Below are positions 9,064 to 14,403 of a DNA stretch of 14,403 bases, piece after piece. The translations under genes were made by a program, and so were the position numbers. The stretch's first letter is position 1, and each line of letters begins with the position of its first letter. Source of the DNA: Phoronis ovalis (lineage: Eukaryota; Phoronida; Phoronidae); NCBI GenBank assembly GCA_028565635.1, contig JAOXYB010032597.1, positions 1 to 14,403 of the forward strand, in the 5' to 3' direction. The notes under the pieces were generated by a model. The model was not told where the DNA came from. It searched no databases and worked only from the letters and a program-made list of their open reading frames with translations.

Positions 9064-10080
9064 TAAACAAACTATAACTCTTCACAATCATATCCCAAAC
9101 CTGTATTTATTTATTTCTAAATAGAGGTGTTTGGCAACTAAACATAAAATTTCTGAACAGTACTAAATGGCTTTGTGTCTTTGTGATGCATCCTTATACT
9201 TAGATCTGTTTCTGCAACAAAAGCAGTAAGGGTGAAATGTGTTTAGTTAAATGTATTGTGTATTAAGAGGATTTATAGCAACTGTGGTTTTGAGTAAGTC
9301 TATTATGTAACAAAATGTAATAAAAGATAGCTAATCAGCTCCAGATCATGCTCAGACTGCACATTATCTTTGTAATATCTGTTTACATTAAGCTCTGGCT
9401 GTATACAGTATGAGCAGAAAGGGGATGTGTATTTAAATTATACAGCAAGCAATTAGAAGAATTTTATAATAATTGCTTTTGTTGTACATGTTTTTAATAA
9501 GCATCAACTTCTCACCAGCTGTAAACTTCACTAGGGCCAGTCTCTCCAACTGGCAACATTCTTGGCTGGGGGTACACTCGCAGTTATTTACAACTCACCG
9601 AATGTCTAGTTTTGTAATCTTATTGTTATGATGATTATTTTTCTGTTACCTTGGATAACAAGCCGTAACTTATTAATTGTCTAGGCAAATGTGGTGCTTC
9701 AGCATTAATAGCTGCAAGATATTCTTCAGTATTTTAGTATCAGTACGCTGGCTAAGCCAAAATCATAAAGTAAACGCTTGGGCAGGGATCAGTAGAAAGC
9801 AGCTACCAATGTTACAATAATTATGGATGGGATTATGGACCTACATTTATATATTGAGATATTGAGCATTACACTTGTTCTATGTATGAAGAAAAAGAGA
9901 TGGCAAAGTGGTCATAGATTTATGCATGTACAAAATTAAATTTTACTTGCAATTATAATTATATAATTGACCTATTTTTGCATTACTTCTACTGGTATCC
10001 ATATAATATACTTCTTGGGATTTCTTAACGTCTCCTTACTAAATTATGGACAATTTATCAAGAACTCAGGTGACTACAAC
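9064..10080. other. HSPA14 intron, no feature recognised
   Basis: AT-rich sequence without ORFs of note, inverted repeats or similarity to other parts of the window that I could see. Confidence 0.55.
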
Positions 10081-10262
10081 TTATAAAAAGTTTTAATTTT
10101 TCATGTTCGTCCAAATCGTACATTGGATTTTTTATTTGTTAGTCAATGAATATTTTAATATACTTTTAAAGTACTTAATTCGGCAAATGCAACTGTTATG
10201 CAAGGTGCTATTAACCTATTATCCAATTTAATAATACTAATACGCTTTTACGCCCATATAAC

Positions 10263-10747
10263 CAGTCTGAATAAATCCATCTGTTAGTGTTCCGTATCTT
10301 CTCAACTAACTTCTAGGCTTAACCATAGACTATTTTTGTTATATTCTTTCAATTTAACAAGAGCGAAATAATTACGTCATTAAACTCTTGCCAACCAAGA
10401 TAAGCCTTTCTTTCTGCGTGATCCATCGTTCCCTACTATATTCCATCATTATGACTCGTTCTGAATAGGTATCGCCAGGGAGCTTGCTTTTTGCTTAGCG
10501 GACTATAGATACACTCTGGCCGAATAGAATGTGTGTGATTGATGCCTTACCCGCTTAGTCCACTGTTATGCCTATTATTGTAAGCTGCAATTTGATTGGT
10601 GTCAAGACTTTCATGACACTTTATACAGAAATAAAGGGATTATCATTCTTCTGCTTTTCGAGATAATAAAGAAAAATTGACTATGGTTGAGACCAGACGT
10701 CAGTTGAGAAGGTACGGAACACTAACGGATGAATTTATTCAGATTGC
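10263..10747. mobile_element. short inverted-repeat element (MITE-like) or inverted duplication
   Basis: Arms 10263-10351 and 10655-10747 are inverted repeats of about 90 bp. Read the same way, both contain TCTGAATAAAT(C/T)CATC, GTTAGTGTTCCGTA, CTTCTCAACT and AACCATAG. Identity is near 80% by eye, and the loop of about 300 bp has no coding capacity. I could not identify clean termini or a target duplication. Weaker direct similarity lies outside the arms (10099-10125 and 10843-10867, sharing CGTCCAAA), so true element borders may lie further out. Confidence 0.65.
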
Positions 10748-11097
10748 CGTTAAACATCCTTTTTAACGCTTCGATATTATACAAAGGAGTTAGCAAAAAA
10801 TCAAATATTGTATTTATTAGCGAAATTTAGTATTTTAAAAGTCTTCATGATCGTCCAAACTGTAAATTAAGCTTACTTATTAATTAGTCGATACATTGTT
10901 TCGTAGCTGTGCAGGATAACGGCCAAAAACTTATATATTAAAAGAAATAAATTAAATTTAAACCGATATCAATGAGACTATTTTATTTTCCCTTAGTTAA
11001 ACAAAATTTATTGTACATAAAAGTATTTTATGGAAAATTCTAAAAGACAGCAAAATATTATAATATACATGTAATATAAAAGGAAATCAAAATTGGC

Positions 11098-11448
11098 CTA
11101 GGGTCTTGGAAAACGTATTATCAAATGGCCCGAACCAGCCCTCTTTGATTTTTTTAGGCGAATTGCCATATGTTTCACCATCTTGTAGACACTTAAGGTA
11201 ACTCGGGCAACTTCTGATGGGGGCTGTTCATTTAGGTTCTTCCATTCAAAACTGTTACAAGAAAACAACTGGACGGATTTGGATGTATTAGACACATGTA
11301 TGAGTGCCATAGGTGTTAAAAAAGTGACTGCTTGTTGCACTGTGACATGAAGAATAGCATCGCCTTGGATAATAACTGGAATTTTTCGGGGCACAGATAT
11401 CCCAGTATTATCACTGGGTCCACTTTTACTGTAGTGTTTACGTGTCAT
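11098..11448 (-). CDS. hypothetical 116-residue ORF antisense in the HSPA14 intron
   Basis: An intact ATG-to-TAG frame on the minus strand. I do not recognise the product. It starts MTRKHYSKSGPSDNTG, has a mixed hydrophobic/polar middle (VIIQGDAILHVTVQQAV), and ends in a basic tail (MAIRLKKSKRAGSGHLIIRF). There is no signal peptide, clear membrane segment or zinc-binding pattern. Base composition over the frame looks less AT-rich than the surrounding intron, and the start has A at -3. An AATAAA on the same strand (11012-11007) lies about 90 nt past the stop. These are weak supports, since AATAAA is common in AT-rich DNA. Alternatives: a single-exon nested gene, one exon of a gene, a processed pseudogene or a transposon gene fragment. 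No paralogous copy is visible in the window. Confidence 0.35.
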   Translation of the reverse strand: MTRKHYSKSGPSDNTGISVPRKIPVIIQGDAILHVTVQQAVTFLTPMALIHVSNTSKSVQLFSCNSFEWKNLNEQPPSEVARVTLSVYKMVKHMAIRLKKSKRAGSGHLIIRFPRP

Positions 11449-11814
11449 GTTGAATTTCCCTTTTTGTGTTGCTAATTTTAATTGTGCACAAGTATAGATT
11501 GTCTCTTAAATTATGATCTTGATGCTTGTAAGATGACCAATTCTAATATGATGACACAGGAATGCTGCTTCCTCTACCCAGTAATTTTTAACAGGTGCAG
11601 CCATATATTGGCATATGATATAATCAAATTTGTATCACATATGAGATACCATGGGTGTACAATGTGGGTCGAATGAGTTTTTTAAATTTGATATTATTTG
11701 GCCCATTTGCCGTAATTTGTTTCAGTTTAGATAATTTCAGAGAATAATCTGTACTATTGTATCTTGTTGGGGGCTGTGATCACTTATTTTCCACTATGTG
11801 CAGAAATGAGAGAT
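11449..11814. other. HSPA14 intron, no feature recognised
   Basis: AT-rich sequence. The short + strand frame 11482-11676 has no recognisable motif and no support as a gene. Confidence 0.55.
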
Positions 11815-11920
11815 ACCGTATTTCTTCTAATAATTACCTCGTTTTAATACTGCCCCCTCTCTGGTGACTAAAGTAAACCAATAATCTCCCTGTCTCTCAT
11901 AATCGCCCCCGGGGCAACAA
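11815..11920. repeat. C-rich imperfect repeat relic starting ACCGTATTTCTTCTAATAA
   Basis: The block begins ACCGTATTTCTTCTAATAA and then shows spaced TAATAC-TGCCCCCTCTC, AATAATCTCCCTGTCTC and ATAATCGCCCCCGGGG segments. This is an imperfect periodic pattern of TAATA plus a C-run. It resembles, from memory, widely dispersed transposon-terminal repeats in animal genomes in which an ACCGTATTT start is followed by repeated TAA-CGCCCCC words. No partner terminus was seen in the window. Confidence 0.5.
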
Positions 11921-12352
11921 TTTGAGTTGAAGTCCGTTTTGAATTAATGTGAGATAATCACATTTTAATTCATTATTATGTTTAGGTGATTAGCTCTTTT
12001 TGGATGATGGGTCTTAAGGAAATTTAGTAATATTTATTGGTAATATTTCCCCACATTATCTTTAATAAGTTTTTTGGGTCATAAAACAAACTTCGAATCT
12101 CCACCAATAATATTTCCAGTAGAATTTCATAGCAAGTACGGCAGGATGTAATTCTTGCCGATGACGTTCACAATGCTATGTTGTATATCTGCTTCTAAAA
12201 CAAATCTCCTAATCAATTTTTAGAATTTTCAAACAAAAGAATGTGCTATTGGCCCTAATATGCTTGTAATATCAGCTTCATTTCTGCTTACATTTATCAT
12301 ATTCACAGGAGCTGTAGGCAATACTGGTTAAGGTGTTGTTTTGTTTTTACAG
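11921..12352. other. 3' end of the large HSPA14 intron, no feature recognised
   Basis: AT-rich intron with local repetition of TAATATTT(A/C) words (12028-12050, 12107-12120). It ends in the T-rich tract and TTTTTACAG acceptor of the next exon. Confidence 0.6.
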
Positions 12353-12487
12353 TTAAGTGATGGTGTATATCAGTCTGTGTTTGCAGCCGATACGCCTGTT
12401 CCTGCACGCTGTCAAAAGATGTATGCTTTGAAGCAAGAACAAACCAACTTCAAATTACAGCTCTATGCTCCTGAATTCCTTGGTCAA
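12353..12487 (+). CDS. HSPA14: HSPA14-like Hsp70 family protein, internal exon (substrate-binding beta domain)
   Basis: The next exon of the same gene: 135 nt, 45 codons, phase 0-0. The acceptor is TGTTTTTACAG after a T-rich tract and the donor is CAA|GTAAGT, close to consensus. The product runs LSDGVYQSVFAADTPVPARC, then QKMYALKQEQTNFKLQLYAPEFLGQ. The segment F..DTPVPAR corresponds to the conserved Hsp70 beta-sandwich element (F..GTPLPAR in HSPA14, I.RNT.IP in canonical Hsp70s). The following strand, LQLYAPE, matches the L.LYE. strand. Joined to the previous exon it reads straight through without gap or overlap. The loop after LQLYAPE is shorter than I recall in vertebrate HSPA14. An in-frame ATG at 12341 lies in the polypyrimidine tract and is not a start. 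Confidence 0.9.
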
Positions 12488-12578
12488 GTAAGTGATCTAG
12501 TACTCGACGAGCTTCTGACTTAATCTAAGAATATCAGTATCGAATGAAGTTTTTGAAATATGCCAATAATATTTGTAG
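12488..12578 (+). other. HSPA14 short intron (91 bp)
   Basis: GTAAGT...TTTGTAG intron, phase 0. Read-through would meet stops soon after the donor (frame closes at 12523), so splicing is needed for a full-length product. Confidence 0.85.
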
Positions 12579-12637
12579 GTTGTCTTGTCAGATTTACCAG
12601 GAGGTGCAGCAATTTCTGTAGTATATCATACACGCAG
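12579..12637 (+). CDS. HSPA14: HSPA14-like Hsp70 family protein, short internal exon
   Basis: A 59-nt exon after a 91-nt intron. The acceptor is AATATTTGTAG and the donor CGCAG|GTGAGC. It encodes VVLSDLPGGAAISVVYHTR plus two bases of the next codon (phase 0 in, 2 out). VVL.DL followed by a hydrophobic strand aligns with the VVLQDL...ILAVLTM segment near the C-terminus of HSPA14. The remaining family sequence, a short D.G.L.V strand and tail of roughly 20-40 residues, should lie in one more exon with a phase-2 acceptor. I found no such exon between 12638 and the window end. Small size makes the exon call depend on splice signals and continuity with its neighbour, both of which are good. Confidence 0.83.
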
Positions 12638-13175
12638 GTGAGCCATACACATTGCTAAGCAGATGCATGAAATTTTGTATAAATCAATTTCATTTTTAGT
12701 GATTTAGTGGTTACCATGGTTGTGGTCTCTCCTCTTTGTATGCATGCATTAACTTTTGTTTCATAATAACAGCTTCAATTGTTGATATCAACTATATATT
12801 AGGTATAGTATAAGTATAGGACACAATAGACTATTTACTTGCACTTGAGGGTGCTAACCTTTCAATACCGGCATCCTTTAGTTATACACAAAACTTGATT
12901 TTAGAAATTTTGGAAAGCTTTAACCAGTTTAACAAAATAAAAACATATGAATAAATTGTTTATATATTGATATGCTCACAAAAAGGAGGGTATTTCTTAG
13001 ATCAAAGATTGTAAGATTTTTTTTGGTTTTGGCTCAGTATGCGAAGGATGCATTTTATGAATGAATTGCGTGACTGCACGCAGAACTACGTCATTGTACA
13101 TTTACAGAATATGACATGCTGGGATAGTTTGGGTCTGAGACTGGTGACTCCACAAAGTGCATGCAAATAGTGTAT
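12638..13175. other. HSPA14 downstream intron, no feature recognised
   Basis: Follows the GTGAGC donor. I searched for the missing C-terminal HSPA14 exon (phase-2 acceptor, short glycine-containing strand and tail) and found no convincing candidate here or later in the window. Confidence 0.55.
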
Positions 13176-13330
13176 TCAGGTTAAGTTCCGTTTTGAGTCG
13201 GATCACTTCCAGACTGGCAGCAATGCTTGGTATCAAGTTAAACTTGTTTATATATTGAAAATGTTAATAGATAGAGAAACCATTGCAAAGGTATATATCT
13301 GTGAAAACACAGGTAAAGTTCAAGTTTGAC
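13176..13330. repeat. strongly diverged fragments of the 13530-14403 repeat
   Basis: CAGGTTAAGTTCC...TTTTGAGTCGGATCACTTCC...GACTGGCAGCAATG (13178-13230) parallels the repeat segment CAGGTTGTTT...TTTTGACCTGGATTACTTCC...GATTGGCAGCCAT. A shorter resemblance occurs at 13311-13345. Similarity is by eye and low. Confidence 0.4.
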
Positions 13331-13463
13331 TTCCAGTGTTGTGGACTGACGGCTCTGTGTTATCTGGATAAGCTGTATATATCAATATCTCTAAAACTGA
13401 TGGACAAATACACTGTTGCTAGTAAAAGGGAAACAAAGGTCAAAATCACATCAAATCGGGTTT

Positions 13464-13492
13464 TATGCCCATCCACATAGTGGCTGGGCATA
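13464..13492. repeat. hairpin TATGCCCA...TGGGCATA at a repeat-unit start
   Basis: An 8-bp perfect outer stem (13464-13471 with 13485-13492) plus an inner CCAC/GTGG stem around a short loop. It sits directly before GTCGTAGCATAGGTGTCG and about 40 bp before the GTAACACTTTCTTTGTC landmark. A second copy is at 14317-14347. Confidence 0.85.
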
Positions 13493-13529
13493 TAGTCGTA
13501 GCATAGGTGTCGTTGTTGCTGTCATTGTC

Positions 13530-14403
13530 ATATGTAACACTTTCTTTGTCTTACGATAACAGCTTCAGCTTTTACCCAATCAGCTTCATATTCGGTACAG
13601 GTTAAACACAGATCAAAGTGCAGGTTGTTTATAATTTTGACCTGGATTACTTCCAATATGGCCGATTGGCAGCCATATTGATTCTGTAGATTGTACGTCA
13701 TAATAACAGCTTCAGTTTTTACCCAATCAGCTTTATATTCGGTACAGAGTACGTACAGGTCAAAGCACAGGTGAGGTGTAATATTAATCCAGATTATTTT
13801 TAATATGCCTGACTGGTGGCCACGTTTGTTCCTAAAGGAGCATGTCACATTGCATGTATAGCTGCAAAGATGAAGCGCTCACCTGGATGATTCAAAGGTG
13901 GTTCTAAGAAGACCATAAGTTGACTAGCTGACATTTTAAAATGACCTTGAGAAATAGGTTGAATGCCAGTACGAATCTTCGACGTTTTTTGCTGGGCATA
14001 CACTGTCTTTGTCTTGCAATAACAGCTTCAATTTTTATCTGATCAGCTTTATATTCAGCACAGAGTAAGTACAGGTCAAAGTACAGGTTAGGCTTAATAT
14101 TGACCTGGATTACATCCAATATGGCGGACTGCCAGCCATGTTTGTTCCCAAGAGGGCATGTTACAGTGCGCCTATTTCAGAAAAGTCAAAGCTTTGACTG
14201 GACGATTCAAAGGTGGATTCATAAAGACCATAGATTAGTGAGCATGTTATGCTAGCTGACATTTTAAAATGATCTTGAGAAATAGGTCAAATGATGATCC
14301 AAATCTGTGACATTTTTATGCCCATCCACCATAGTGGAATGGGCATAGTGTCGTAGTGTAGGCGTCGTCGTCGTATGTAACACTTTCTTTGTCTCGCGAT
14401 AAC
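13530..14403 (+). repeat. tandemly arranged dispersed repeat, four copies, last cut by the window end
   Basis: The landmark AACAGCTTCA(G/A) is at about 13558, 13705 and 14021. A fourth copy reaches AAC at 14401-14403 and is cut off. The first two are a 147-bp tandem duplication (exactly 49 codons). The last two are about 380 bp apart. Each full copy has GTAACACTTTCTTTGTC, TTTTTACCCAATCAGCTT, a GGTACAG...GTACAGGTCAAAG block and ATGGC(C/G)GA(C/T)TG(G/C)CAGCCA. The longer units add ATTCAAAGGTGG...AAGACCATA and TAGCTGACATTTTAAAATGA (13893-13953 and 14205-14280). The same family is present at 1-175. The minus-strand frames here (13528-13848, 13904-14119) are repeat translations rather than demonstrated genes. 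Confidence 0.85.
14317..14347. repeat. hairpin TATGCCCA TCCAC...GTGGA TGGGCATA, second copy
   Basis: A stem of 8 bp plus 5 bp (14317-14329 with 14334-14347, one bulged A) around a CATA loop, more perfect than the copy at 13464. It is followed by GTCGTAGTGTAGGCGTCG, as in that copy. It could mark one end of the repeat unit. Confidence 0.87.

Larger units (their letters stand above)
3786..12352 (+). other. HSPA14 large intron (8,567 bp)
   Basis: The interval between the donor GTTAGT at 3786 and the acceptor TTTTTACAG ending at 12352. It contains a nested transposon pair, a satellite-like tandem array, a segmental duplication, a third inverted-repeat element and an antisense ORF. By contrast the next intron (12488-12578) is 91 bp. 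The intron extent follows directly from the two flanking in-frame exons. It assumes that no small exon lies between them, which the reading continuity of the family alignment supports. Confidence 0.85.

Noticed and set aside
11482-11676. 64-codon + strand frame as a gene
   Set aside because: No motif, AT-rich composition like the intron around it and no supporting signals.
12341-12352. ATG at 12341 as a coding start
   Set aside because: It lies in the T-rich splice-acceptor tract, and the protein continues directly from the exon ending at 3785.
13283-13480. 65-codon + strand frame as the missing HSPA14 C-terminal exon
   Set aside because: The translation does not resemble the end of the Hsp70 beta domain, and no phase-2 acceptor places it in frame.
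1-14403. Novel defence, secretion or biosynthetic system
   Set aside because: Only one recognisable gene is present. The remaining structure is explained by introns and repeats, apart from the unidentified ORF at 11098-11448.

Overview
This is a gene-poor, AT-rich, intron- and repeat-dense stretch of animal nuclear DNA. Short ORFs, GT-AG spliced exons and several non-autonomous DNA transposons point to a metazoan. The repeat content suggests a marine invertebrate, but the phylum cannot be fixed from the sequence alone. I see no rRNA, tRNA, CRISPR array, virus or bacterial-type operon.

The only gene recognised with confidence is an HSPA14-like Hsp70 (Hsp70-L1, the Hsp70 partner in the metazoan ribosome-associated complex), on the + strand. 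Three exons are visible: 3573-3785 (end of the ATPase domain and start of the substrate-binding domain), 12353-12487 and 12579-12637 (both substrate-binding beta domain). They join in frame. Upstream exons lie before the window. The last C-terminal exon(s) were not found and probably lie beyond it. The intron between the first two exons is 8,567 bp and is filled mainly with repeats.

Layout. 1-175: one diverged copy of a dispersed repeat. 176-1737: no gene seen. 1738-2806: a 1,069-bp foldback-like transposon with a 5-bp target duplication (ATAAA). 2807-3572: plain intron. 3573-3785: HSPA14 exon. 4082-4217: 68-bp tandem duplication. 4188-7323: a larger inverted-repeat element, with 16-bp tandem units at both ends and a probable 8-bp target duplication (TCAAAAAA). 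A second copy of the first transposon family (4260-5676, target duplication GACAA) is nested inside it. 7335-7420: CCGG-rich patch. 7660-8820: seven units of a roughly 151-bp satellite-like repeat, the last part of it in a roughly 490-bp tandem duplication (8084-9063). 9064-10080: nothing recognised. 10263-10747: another short inverted-repeat element. 11098-11448: an antisense 116-codon ORF of unknown nature. 11815-11920: C-rich repeat relic. 12353-12637: two HSPA14 exons. 13176-14403: tandem and diverged copies of the repeat also seen at 1-175, with two perfect-arm hairpins.

The most interesting structural point is that two copies of one transposon family lie in opposite orientation on either side of the HSPA14 exon 3573-3785. 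That exon is exactly 71 codons long, phase 0-0. Pairing of these intronic repeats in the pre-mRNA could favour exon skipping, exon circularisation or RNA editing.
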